Shown here piece by piece: positions 56,755-64,000 of a stretch of 64,000 nucleotides of DNA (within the stretch, counting starts at the first letter, position 1; each line of letters opens with the position of its first letter). The translations under genes were made by a program, and so were the position numbers. This stretch comes from Spirosoma radiotolerans (lineage in GTDB: Bacteria; Bacteroidota; Bacteroidia; Cytophagales; Spirosomataceae), in assembly GCF_000974425.1 (NCBI RefSeq), contig NZ_CP010429.1, forward strand, positions 3,720,001 to 3,784,000, given 5' to 3'. Below the pieces are notes generated by a model, which saw only the letters and a list, made by a program, of their open reading frames with translations, had not been told where the DNA came from and did no database searches.

Positions 56755-57213
56755 ATGTTTGATTTCGAAATTGGTGGTAATGAGATTAAACCCGAATCAG
56801 CAGAGGGTATCGCTAATATCCCCCACAATCGCACGCTGCTGGCACAAAAACTGACGCAGGAGGCTCCCGTCAACCCAGAAACGGTCTATGGCCTGAAAAC
56901 CGTTGAGGCTGTTTTCGATCACTTCAAACCTGAAGTGGAAATCGAAATGGAATCACTGGATGGCATGCCGACGAAAGAAACCATGAAGTTTCGGAGCGTA
57001 GCCGATTTCCGGGTGAAGGAAATGGTGGCACAGAGCCCATTTCTCCGTTCGCTGGATGCTCAGTATCAGGAATATACGCAGATCAGCCGTCGCCTGCAGG
57101 GGCACCGCATTTTGCAGACTGCGCTCAGTAATCCGGATACCAAAGCGTCGCTGATTCAGACGCTGCAAGCCCTGGTCGCTGAACTGGAGGCAAACGAAAA
57201 AACGGAGGCTTAA
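56755..57213 (+). CDS. tssB: T6SS sheath protein TssB
   Basis: This 152-residue small sheath subunit has KPESAEGIANIPHNRTLLAQKL-type N-terminal sequence, MPTKETMKFRSVADFRVKEMV (about residues 70-90) and the helical tail ALSNPDTKASLIQTLQALVAEL. It forms the contractile sheath with TssC around the Hcp tube. The start, 180 bases after the tssH stop, is supported by the following short gap to tssC. The family is well conserved. Confidence 0.9.
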   Translation: MFDFEIGGNEIKPESAEGIANIPHNRTLLAQKLTQEAPVNPETVYGLKTVEAVFDHFKPEVEIEMESLDGMPTKETMKFRSVADFRVKEMVAQSPFLRSLDAQYQEYTQISRRLQGHRILQTALSNPDTKASLIQTLQALVAELEANEKTEA

Positions 57214-57276
57214 CCTTCGGAAAACCATCTTCTTTTCTACCAATAAGTTCTACCAGTTAGTCCTTTTATCGTCTTT

Positions 57277-58647
57277 ATGGAAAGCGAACCAACAGTACCG
57301 GCACAACTTGATGCCAGACCCTCAACCGCCGTTAGCCGCAGTGCGCCACTTCCCGGCATTCCTGAATTGTCTGCTTATGGCGGCTACGCCTTTATTGAAA
57401 GTTTTATCGACGGTTCACAAAACCTGAACCCCGACCGCAAAGCGCGGAAGAAAATATACTTGGGCGACTCAAGTAAAGAAGCCGACCGGGCCGTCCTGAA
57501 AGAGAAACTCAAACTCTGGATCGAAGTCCTGAGCTCGTCTGATAATCAGAACGAGATGCTCGATTTGTCTAAGCAGAAAGCAACGGAAGTTGAGCAAAAT
57601 CTGCAAAAAAACCTGCTGACGGCGCTGGAAACGACCCGCGAGCTGGAAACCAGCTACCGCGCGCTTTCTTTGTTCTACAAAAACGCTGAAGCCGACAAAC
57701 TACCGAACATTACGGTTGTAAACGCCAGTTTCGAGCAACTGACCGACCTGGACAACTCCCGTTTCATCGATTACATTGCCGATGAACTGAAACAAAACTA
57801 TGACCGGCTCGACCTCCGTCAGAACTATTCGCTGATGGTCGTTCCTGGCTTTATGGGATCGAATGCCGTACTGGAAAAATGGGCCAAAATTGCCCACAAC
57901 AACAAGGTAACGCTGTTCACCGATTTCGCCGATCTGGAAAGTTCCGAAGACGTTATCGACCTGTTCAGCACGGCCAACATGACGGGTGCCGAACTGTTCC
58001 GCTCCAGCGTGATCATGACCTGTAACTGGGTTGTGGGCCGGAGCAAAGTAGCTGAAGTGGGCGAATCGGAAAACCTGTATGTTCCACCCTCCATGGCGCT
58101 GGCCGGTAAAATTTACTACACGCTGATGTCGCAGGTAACGGCGGGTAAGAAACACGGCGGTATGAACGAAGTACCGGGTGTTCGTTTCCCCCTTCGTAAG
58201 AGCGAATTGTCGGCGGTTGAGCGGCTGAATCTGGTCCCTATGATCGACGAGTATGGTCGGGTTATGGCCTTCGGTAGCAAAACCCTCTTCAATGGCGACA
58301 ACATGGGGCTGCAAACTTACTCCGTTGTTCGGGTATTCGATTACATCACCAAAGTGCTGTTCGACTTCCTAAACCGTCGGGCATTCGAGAACTGGAACTC
58401 GCTGATCGAAGCGGATTTACGCCGTCAGATTGCCGGCTTCCTGGATAGTATCAAAGGACCCGACAAGCTGATCGATCAATTCCGCATCATGCGTCTGGAA
58501 CGCGACGATAAGGTAAAAGATCGTATCTACCTCGACATTCGCCTGACGCCTTACTTCCCAGCCAAAAGCTTTGTGATCCGATTAGACGGTCGCCGGGGCG
58601 ATGATGTGGAAAGTCCGGAATGGACATCCGACTACGGTCAGATCTAA
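57277..58647 (+). CDS. tssC: T6SS sheath protein TssC
   Basis: This 456-residue large sheath subunit has a helical N-terminal half, then VPGFMGSNAVLEKWAKIAHNNKVTLFTDFADL (about residues 189-220) and the central MTCNWVVGRSKVA. The C-terminal half ends with YFPAKSFVIRLDGRRGDDVESPEW. TssC interlocks with TssB to build the contractile tail. It starts 64 bases after tssB. The length matches Bacteroidota members. Confidence 0.93.
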   Translation: MESEPTVPAQLDARPSTAVSRSAPLPGIPELSAYGGYAFIESFIDGSQNLNPDRKARKKIYLGDSSKEADRAVLKEKLKLWIEVLSSSDNQNEMLDLSKQKATEVEQNLQKNLLTALETTRELETSYRALSLFYKNAEADKLPNITVVNASFEQLTDLDNSRFIDYIADELKQNYDRLDLRQNYSLMVVPGFMGSNAVLEKWAKIAHNNKVTLFTDFADLESSEDVIDLFSTANMTGAELFRSSVIMTCNWVVGRSKVAEVGESENLYVPPSMALAGKIYYTLMSQVTAGKKHGGMNEVPGVRFPLRKSELSAVERLNLVPMIDEYGRVMAFGSKTLFNGDNMGLQTYSVVRVFDYITKVLFDFLNRRAFENWNSLIEADLRRQIAGFLDSIKGPDKLIDQFRIMRLERDDKVKDRIYLDIRLTPYFPAKSFVIRLDGRRGDDVESPEWTSDYGQI

Positions 58648-58706
58648 CCGATCGGTCAACTGACTATCCCTAACGATTTATCTTTCAACTTTTTAAAGCT
58701 AGCATT

Positions 58707-59105
58707 ATGCCATATTCAAGTAAAATCACGCTGGGCGCCGACTCATTCGATATTCTTGGCGGAGATATAGGGTTTACCAGAAGTGTTGATCTGAAAGGAA
58801 GACCATCCAGCCACGTCATGGGTGGCCAGTTCTCATTTACGGTGGAAGTCACTGATAAATCAAACTTGGTCGAGCACATGGTCAATACACAAAATAAACC
58901 TTTTGCCACAGGTGCCTTAGAATTTACGGATGCCGGTGATGATGGAATAACGCGCAAGATTTCGTTCACCAACGCCTACATTGTTAATTACAGTGAGTCA
59001 TTTTCAGCGGCTGGTGCTGCTTATACGTGTTCACTGACGCTGTCGGCCGAAAAAATTCAAATTCAGGAAGCCATTCTTGATCAGCGGTGGCCCGTGAAGA
59101 AATAA
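58707..59105 (+). CDS. hcp: Hcp/TssD tube protein, copy 1
   Basis: This 132-residue TssD-family tube subunit has GGDIGFTRSVDLKGRPSSHVMGGQFSFTVEVTD (about residues 18-50), then VEHMVNTQNKPFATGALEF, and a beta-barrel end. It forms the inner tube, stacked as hexamer rings. The second copy follows after 28 bases, with about half the residues alike by eye. Neither carries an effector extension. Confidence 0.9.
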   Translation: MPYSSKITLGADSFDILGGDIGFTRSVDLKGRPSSHVMGGQFSFTVEVTDKSNLVEHMVNTQNKPFATGALEFTDAGDDGITRKISFTNAYIVNYSESFSAAGAAYTCSLTLSAEKIQIQEAILDQRWPVKK

Positions 59106-59132
59106 TTCCTAACTTTTTAATCAGATACAAAT

Positions 59133-59549
59133 ATGGCAGATGCAGCGGATGTAGGGTTTACATCGACATTAACAATTGGTGCTAAAAAGTTTGATGTTCT
59201 CAGTTTTGGCGCGTCCTTCTCGCGCGATTATGATCAAAAAGGCCGGCCTTCTTCAGCCGTTCGGGCAGGTGATATGTCGTTGACGATCGAAGTGACGCAG
59301 AACGAGAACCTGATCGATACCATGATCAATGCCCAGAATAAAATGATCGAAGGAAAGGTCGAGTTCTGGCAGTCTGGTAAAGACGGTGTCTTCCGGACGG
59401 TCGATTTCAAAAGTGGCTACATCACGAGCTACAAGGAAGGCTTTCAACCGGCGGGGGGTAGTAACTTCAGCGCGGATATATCCATTACGGCGGAGAAAAT
59501 AACCATTGGCACGGCCGCCTACGACGCCCAGTGGCCAATCAATAGCTAG
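59133..59549 (+). CDS. hcp: Hcp/TssD tube protein, copy 2
   Basis: This 138-residue protein has the same barrel layout as copy 1: FGASFSRDYDQKGRPSSAVRAGDMSLTIEVTQ (about residues 29-60), then IDTMINAQNKMIEGKVEFW and a similar end. It shares the QKGRPSS-type motif with copy 1. The two may form mixed tubes, or one may serve for effector-loaded tubes; that is inference. It is followed after 10 bases by the double OmpA-domain gene. Confidence 0.9.
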   Translation: MADAADVGFTSTLTIGAKKFDVLSFGASFSRDYDQKGRPSSAVRAGDMSLTIEVTQNENLIDTMINAQNKMIEGKVEFWQSGKDGVFRTVDFKSGYITSYKEGFQPAGGSNFSADISITAEKITIGTAAYDAQWPINS

Positions 59550-59559
59550 TTGATTCGGC

Positions 59560-60432
59560 ATGAGTAAGCTGTGGGTCTGGTGGATGGGGCTGGGTGCATG
59601 GGTAATCGTTTCCGTTTGTGTGCATGTCTTTTACATCAAACGAATTCGATTATCCGAAGAACCCGTTCTTCCTCCCATACCCATTATTGATGGCAATCAA
59701 TTGCGCCTGAAACTTCCCGGCAGCCTGTTCCAACAGGCCGGGGGCGAACTTAAAGCATTGGGCAATCGGTCAGCAAACAGCCGTTCCGGACTCGACACGC
59801 TGGCCGATTACCTGATTGCTCACCCCCGGCGGTTGCTCACGGTGATTGGCTACCATACCTCCGCCGAAAGCAAACGAACATTAACGGCAAACCTGGGCAG
59901 TGTGCGGGCGCACGCTGTTCAGGAATACCTACTGAATGCGGGCGTGCCCGATGATCAGGTGAAAACCTGGGGAGTCCCATCGGAAGCGCTGATGTTCGTC
60001 CACGATTCGACCAATGCCCTGTCGTTTGCGTTTCAGTCCATACGCATCGATGCGGACTGGCTGGCCCGGCACCAGAAGTATATTGACCTGTATCATCCAC
60101 TGCATCTGTATTTTCCAACGGGCGGTACAACCTACATCCATACGCCCGACAATGAACAGTTTGCCAGTGAGGCCATTGCCTATCTGCGCAACCACCGGCA
60201 GGAACGGCTGGTGATCACGGGGCATACCGATAGTGTTGGAACAGCCGCCGGCAACCTACGCCTGTCTTTTCTGCGGGCGAAGGCCGTTCAGGACTCGCTG
60301 GTGAAGCAGGGTGCCAACAGGCGATGGCTCCGGATTGTTGCTCAGGGAGACAAAGCCCCCATTGCGCCCAACGCCCTACCAGAAGGCCGCGAAGCCAACC
60401 GGCGGGTAACGTTGCTCGTAGAACGACGTTGA
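59560..60432 (+). CDS. Double OmpA-domain protein
   Basis: This 290-residue protein starts with a single membrane segment (LWVWWMGLGAWVIVSVCVHVFYI). The C-terminal OmpA domain is complete (VITGHTDSVGTAAGNLRLSFLRAKAV, then the EANRRVTL end), with the Asp and Arg that bind the peptidoglycan stem peptide. The middle part (residues about 75-150, VIGYHTSAESKRTL and LGSVRAHAVQEYLLNAG) has the same order of motifs, so it is a second, degenerate OmpA domain. A peptidoglycan-tethering role for the T6SS fits but is inferred. Confidence 0.82.
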   Translation: MSKLWVWWMGLGAWVIVSVCVHVFYIKRIRLSEEPVLPPIPIIDGNQLRLKLPGSLFQQAGGELKALGNRSANSRSGLDTLADYLIAHPRRLLTVIGYHTSAESKRTLTANLGSVRAHAVQEYLLNAGVPDDQVKTWGVPSEALMFVHDSTNALSFAFQSIRIDADWLARHQKYIDLYHPLHLYFPTGGTTYIHTPDNEQFASEAIAYLRNHRQERLVITGHTDSVGTAAGNLRLSFLRAKAVQDSLVKQGANRRWLRIVAQGDKAPIAPNALPEGREANRRVTLLVERR

Positions 60433-60434
60433 GT

Positions 60435-60929
60435 ATGTTTGACCTGAATCCGTTTCATTTAGAAGACGCCAGTCTGCTGCACTTCCTGATGCTTCAGGGA
60501 ACAGCGGTACTGGCTTATTTTATTTTTCGGGAACGCTTCCGGCGCCAACTGAACCAGTTGACGGCCAAAAATCTGGCTCTGGCCGAAGCTCTTGAGCAGG
60601 AGCAAATACTAGAACCGGAGGTTGAAGAAGTATTTTCGACGATACCGGGTAAAGATGACCTGAAGGAAATTGCGGGTATCAACCCAAAAGCAGAAGCCAT
60701 TCTGAATGGTATCGGCATCTTCCGATTCATGCAACTGGCCCAAACCCCCGTAACCACCGTTCGGCGGGTGCTGGCCGACCACGGCCCGCTCCTCCATACC
60801 TACGATCCGGCAACCTGGCCAGGTCAGGCTTTGCTGGCGGCCGATGGTCGTTGGGATGAGCTGCGTGCCTGGCAGGAACAAATGCGCCGGGGCGAATCCA
60901 GAGACAGTAACCCCCTATTCCTACCATGA
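60435..60929 (+). CDS. Membrane protein with HhH-like segment
   Basis: From ATG 60435 the protein has 164 residues: an N-terminal membrane segment (HFLMLQGTAVLAYFIF), a coiled linker, and a helix-hairpin-helix-like segment (DDLKEIAGINPKAEAILNGIGIFRFMQLA, about residues 75-103). Such segments in Bacteroidota are often annotated as a predicted helix-hairpin-helix or DUF4332-like domain. No nuclease residues are visible. It starts 3 bases after the OmpA gene and overlaps the next small gene by four bases. Function unknown. Confidence 0.7.
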   Translation: MFDLNPFHLEDASLLHFLMLQGTAVLAYFIFRERFRRQLNQLTAKNLALAEALEQEQILEPEVEEVFSTIPGKDDLKEIAGINPKAEAILNGIGIFRFMQLAQTPVTTVRRVLADHGPLLHTYDPATWPGQALLAADGRWDELRAWQEQMRRGESRDSNPLFLP

Positions 60930-61093
60930 ATCCACTAAATCCCTGGGTAGCTCTTGCCGAAATGCTGATTCTGCTGGGCATGGCCTTCGGCCTGGGCTGG
61001 GGCATTGCCTGGGCACAATACCGCAAGCCGATAGAGAGGCAGCAGCAGGCTATCCGAAAGCAACAAGCCGCATTAAGTAAGCTAACAAGATGA
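60926..61093 (+). CDS. 55-residue membrane peptide in T6SS operon
   Basis: The ATG at 60926 overlaps the previous stop (ATGA) and opens 55 codons. A hydrophobic segment (LAEMLILLGMAFGLGWGIAW) is followed by a basic, Gln-rich amphipathic helix. It ends with TGA five bases before the AAA ATPase. Tight coupling on both sides makes it likely real. It may be a partner subunit of the neighbouring membrane proteins. Confidence 0.65.
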   Translation: MNPLNPWVALAEMLILLGMAFGLGWGIAWAQYRKPIERQQQAIRKQQAALSKLTR

Positions 61094-61097
61094 CCCC

Positions 61098-62495
61098 ATG
61101 AGTGATGTAACGAGTACTGACCTGTTTGCCATTACGGTCAATGCTACTGCCCTGGAGCAGGAGTTAATCTGGCTGGAGGCCGTGATTTCGGCCCGCTTTC
61201 AGCTTTACTTCGAGCAGGAGAGTTTGTATGGATCTGTCGAAGAAATTGATGAGCCTGATTTAACCGATAACGAGTCGGCTTATGCGCAGCTCGTTCACGA
61301 ACATGGGCTGGACAATTACGAGCGGCTCATGCTAATCACGGCCCTTGCTCCCCACATCCGGCCTCAGGTACTCGATTTTTTTTATACAAGCAACAGTACG
61401 TACGACCGGGTATTCACTGAGTTTGGTGGCGTTCGGGACAACACGCGGGGTGGCTTTGTGCCAACCGTTGAAACCATTTTGTTTCTGGTAGCGGGCTCTG
61501 ATCTAACCCGTCGTATTCGTCTGCAGTCGCACCTGTTTCATGAATCGGTGCTTACGCAGTTGAACATTATCCTGGTGGGTCCGTCGGGGCCAAATGAACC
61601 CTCGACCTGTGGCGCCCTGACCATATCCGACGAATACCGGGCGTTGCTCACCACGGGCGAAAGTAACCGTCCGGACTTCAGTACCGATTTTCCGGCCAGC
61701 CGGGTAACAACCAACCTGGACTGGGATGATCTGGTGCTCGACTTTCAGATTATGGAAGAGGTGAAAGAGATTAAAACCTGGATTGATAACTCAGAGGCAA
61801 TTTTAAAAAATCCACAGCTAAAAAAATACCTCAAACCGGGTTATCGCGCCCTGTTTTATGGTCCTCCCGGTACGGGCAAAACACTGACAGCGGGGTTGCT
61901 GGGAAAATCGACGGGGCTGGATGTGTACCGGATCGACTTGTCCATGATTGTGTCCAAGTACATCGGCGAAACCGAAAAAAACCTGGGCCGGGTATTTGAT
62001 TTAGCCGAGCGCCGACGCTGGATTCTGTTTTTCGATGAAGCCGATGCGCTCTTCGGGAAACGGACGGAAACAACGTCGTCGAACGACCGCCATGCAAACC
62101 AGGAAGTGGCATTTTTGCTCCAGCGTATGGAAAATTTTCCGGGTGTGATTGTGTTGGCCACCAACCTAAAAGACAACATCGACGAAGCCTTCGCCCGTCG
62201 GTTCCAGTCCATGATCTATTTCCCGGCGCCCAACGTATCGAAACGGGCGAATTTATGGCGGCAGGCCTTTAAAGGCTCGGTTGAGGTTGATCCCAAAGTT
62301 GATTTCGACAAACTGGCCGAGCGATTCGCCATTACAGGCGCTATTATCATGAACGTGTTGCGTTCCTGCGTCATGATCTCGGTGAACCGGCAACGTCCCA
62401 TTACCCAGGATGACATCTTAATAAGTCTGAACAGGGAGTTTCACAAAGAAGGAAAATCATTGGAGGATGTAGAAAAACAGACCATGCGAAGGTAA
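61098..62495 (+). CDS. AAA+ ATPase of the contractile-injection-system type
   Basis: This 465-residue protein has a helical N-terminal region of about 230 residues (LDNYERLMLITALAPHIRPQVLDFF). One AAA domain follows: Walker A GPPGTGKT at residues about 255-262, Walker B FFDEADALFG around residue 312, sensor-like ATNLKDNIDEAFARRF. This layout resembles the single-AAA ATPases of extracellular contractile injection systems (Afp15/PVC15 type); such a gene beside a T6SS is unusual. It is the last gene of the operon-like run. A diverged copy of its 3' end occurs after the next gene. Confidence 0.85.
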   Translation: MSDVTSTDLFAITVNATALEQELIWLEAVISARFQLYFEQESLYGSVEEIDEPDLTDNESAYAQLVHEHGLDNYERLMLITALAPHIRPQVLDFFYTSNSTYDRVFTEFGGVRDNTRGGFVPTVETILFLVAGSDLTRRIRLQSHLFHESVLTQLNIILVGPSGPNEPSTCGALTISDEYRALLTTGESNRPDFSTDFPASRVTTNLDWDDLVLDFQIMEEVKEIKTWIDNSEAILKNPQLKKYLKPGYRALFYGPPGTGKTLTAGLLGKSTGLDVYRIDLSMIVSKYIGETEKNLGRVFDLAERRRWILFFDEADALFGKRTETTSSNDRHANQEVAFLLQRMENFPGVIVLATNLKDNIDEAFARRFQSMIYFPAPNVSKRANLWRQAFKGSVEVDPKVDFDKLAERFAITGAIIMNVLRSCVMISVNRQRPITQDDILISLNREFHKEGKSLEDVEKQTMRR

Positions 62496-62580
62496 AAAAC
62501 TAAATAGCTGATAAGGATTCATTAATAAATAGTAGACGCATAGAAGTGAAAAAGTTATAGACTCAAAAATAGCAAAAGCA

Positions 62581-63840
62581 ATGACTTGGAAACAAAAAAG
62601 CGTTCAAAAGCAAGCAGAACCTCAGAATGCTAAAAGTGGCACAAATGGTAAAAAAATAGATCCCCCTAAGAAAAAAGGATTTGTGCCTCACGTCAAAGTG
62701 TTGCCCAATGCTGGTTTATCCTCCGTACCTGAAGATTGGGAAAAAGGTAGTTCTCCAATTTTGATTGAAGTTTTGATTACGGAGAAAGCAAAAGCAAAAA
62801 GTCTAATTCAATCCTTAGTTGATGCCAACAAAATTTCGACTGTCAAACGAGCATTAGCCATTGGGCTCAATGGTAAAGGTAAAGATGCTGATAAAACACT
62901 AACAGCCGATTGTAAAGAACTTGTAGAGTTAATGAAAAAAAACGGCCTTCCAGGCTTTTGTATTGCTTTTTCATGGGCACCTATAAGTACTGACCCGGAA
63001 ATGAAAGGCTATGTGTTTCCATTTAAAGAAGCACGTAGTCTGTTGACTACGGATGCGTTGGCCCAAAAATTTCACTCAGAGCTCGAATCTAAAACCGGGC
63101 AAGTAATTGTTCGTACAATGGATCAGGATGTTAGCAATGATCCTTTACTTACCACCAGTGAAGATAATTTCTTCGAAAACGAGTTGATCCCTCATCTGCT
63201 GCTTAACCCAAAGGCACTTTTTACCGGTGGATACGATTGGGATACTAATTCTGAGCATATTACAGCGAGATTATCTGAAAAAAAGAAAAATGTTATCTAC
63301 GCCGATAAAATTGCTGAAGCCATTGCTATAATTAATACGAAAGAACATGAGGTTCGTGAAGCCCTAATGGCGGAGCATTCTAAAAGTGTGTACATGCCGG
63401 AACCTAATACGTATATGAATCTACATCATCGCCGTGCGGTAACACCTGAAAACTTGAATAATAATCAGCTAGTAGATGAAGTGAGTCAGCAAAATGAAGG
63501 AACCGTATTCGCAAAAATGGGCAAGGTAAGTCGCCATGAAAACCAAATTAAGACGACAAAACCTATTAAACAACACCTGGACAATTTAATTAGCGCTTTT
63601 GCTGATATTTTGGCGAAACCAAATCAAGGAAGTCGTTCAACTGAAATAGAAAAAATTATTAAAGAAGCTCACCAATCTCATCTTAGTGAAAATGTGACCG
63701 ATAGAAATATAAAAAAGCAAATGTCAGAAGTGGACAAAAATTTCTATGTGCAAGATGAATTAGATAAAATTAACCGGATAGTCAAGCATTACAGAGACGA
63801 GTGCGTTAGCGATATCGTAAAATGCTTTGAACAAGTTTAA
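62581..63840 (+). CDS. Unknown 419-residue protein, possible T6SS cargo
   Basis: This protein has a Lys/Pro-rich start (QKQAEPQNAKSG, DPPKKKGFVPHV) and no signal peptide. Central segments IEVLITEKAKAKSLIQSLVDA, IVRTMDQDVSNDPL and NELIPHLLLNPKALFTGGYDW suggest an enzyme fold; the DQD could be a metal-binding pair as in GT-A sugar transferases, but this is weak. The last 100 residues are basic helices. The gene is visibly AT-richer than its neighbours and lies between the ATPase and a duplicated ATPase 3' end. It has no immunity gene beside it. Confidence 0.75.
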   Translation: MTWKQKSVQKQAEPQNAKSGTNGKKIDPPKKKGFVPHVKVLPNAGLSSVPEDWEKGSSPILIEVLITEKAKAKSLIQSLVDANKISTVKRALAIGLNGKGKDADKTLTADCKELVELMKKNGLPGFCIAFSWAPISTDPEMKGYVFPFKEARSLLTTDALAQKFHSELESKTGQVIVRTMDQDVSNDPLLTTSEDNFFENELIPHLLLNPKALFTGGYDWDTNSEHITARLSEKKKNVIYADKIAEAIAIINTKEHEVREALMAEHSKSVYMPEPNTYMNLHHRRAVTPENLNNNQLVDEVSQQNEGTVFAKMGKVSRHENQIKTTKPIKQHLDNLISAFADILAKPNQGSRSTEIEKIIKEAHQSHLSENVTDRNIKKQMSEVDKNFYVQDELDKINRIVKHYRDECVSDIVKCFEQV

Positions 63841-63853
63841 TACTAAGTAAGAC

Positions 63854-64000
63854 GATTTTTCGATAAACTGGCCGAGCGGTTCGCCATCACAGGCACTGTT
63901 ATCAGGAACGTGTTGCGTTCCTGCGTCATGATCTCGGTGAACCGGCAACGCCCCATTACCCAGGATGACATCTTAATAAGCCTGAACCGGGAGTTTCACA
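63854..64000 (+). pseudogene. Diverged second copy of the ATPase 3' end
   Basis: Bases 63854-64000 align with 62301-62445 of the ATPase gene. By eye there are nine substitutions plus a two-base insertion at the start (about 94 per cent identity). It encodes the C-terminal helical part of the ATPase (KLAERFAITGTVIRNVLRS), in an open frame without a start codon. Most differences are silent, so this is a diverged allele and not a fresh copy. The window ends before the homology does. Confidence 0.88.

Noticed and set aside
35784-62495. Extracellular contractile injection system instead of T6SS
   Set aside because: TssB/C/E/F/G/K/N/R, ClpV and VgrG/PAAR are all present; only the AAA ATPase is of injection-system type, so the locus is a T6SS with one unusual gene.

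Overview
The window looks like chromosomal DNA of a Bacteroidota member, most likely the Cytophagales (Spirosoma-like). The basis is the gene families: a Bacteroidota-type (subtype iii) type VI secretion system with tssN/O/P/R-like genes and no tssJ/L/M, short export lipoproteins with a C-terminal membrane helix, and many lipoboxes. Genes at both ends have balanced to GC-rich codon use. A block in the left half is strikingly AT-rich. The genus is inference.

Region 1 (1-4885): a predicted lipoprotein, a 48-residue membrane peptide, an S53 (sedolisin-type) peptidase on the minus strand, a small DUF6965-like gene, then about 1.4 kb of AT-rich DNA without a gene.

Region 2 (4886-24715): an exopolysaccharide locus preceded by an Ala-rich lipoprotein and an outer-membrane barrel. 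The export module is two YjbH-like outer-membrane proteins, an OPX/Wza-like lipoprotein and a Wzc-like tyrosine kinase, followed by a PglC/WcaJ-like sugar transferase. The AT-rich serotype-like core (12921 to about 23340) carries a Wzx-like flippase, six glycosyltransferases, two hexapeptide acyltransferases and a Wzy-like polymerase. Two tandem laminin-B-like lipoproteins close the region. The OPX lipoprotein has an in-frame TGA inside its signal peptide.

Region 3 (24716-35701): small hypothetical genes, a 1.2-kb gene-free stretch rich in hairpins (including a perfect 20-bp inverted repeat), a GAF-histidine kinase, a type I-secretion-like operon (ABC membrane domain without its ATPase domain, HlyD, TolC), a membrane-anchored AraC-type regulator and an orphan LytTR regulator.

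Region 4 (35784-64000): a subtype iii T6SS locus. Order: PAAR, tssN, tssK, an inverted vgrG-TPR-rhs island, tssE, tssF, a barrel-like protein with an Asp-Ser-Val-Arg repeat tail, inverted tssG, two TssO-like proteins, a PKD protein (TssP-like), tssR, tssH (clpV), tssB, tssC, two hcp/tssD, a double OmpA-domain protein, an HhH-like membrane protein, a 55-residue membrane peptide and an AAA ATPase. The sheath (TssBC) is expected to push an Hcp tube tipped by VgrG/PAAR/Rhs through an envelope complex built from TssN/O/P/R, with TssEFGK as baseplate and TssH recycling the sheath.

The strongest oddities are four. A divergent second copy of the ATPase 3' end follows an AT-rich unknown gene, which looks like a recombination-inserted cargo cassette. 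The Rhs core runs into the end of tssK and has no toxin tip. Competing hairpins sit just upstream of rhs. The OPX gene has a broken signal peptide.
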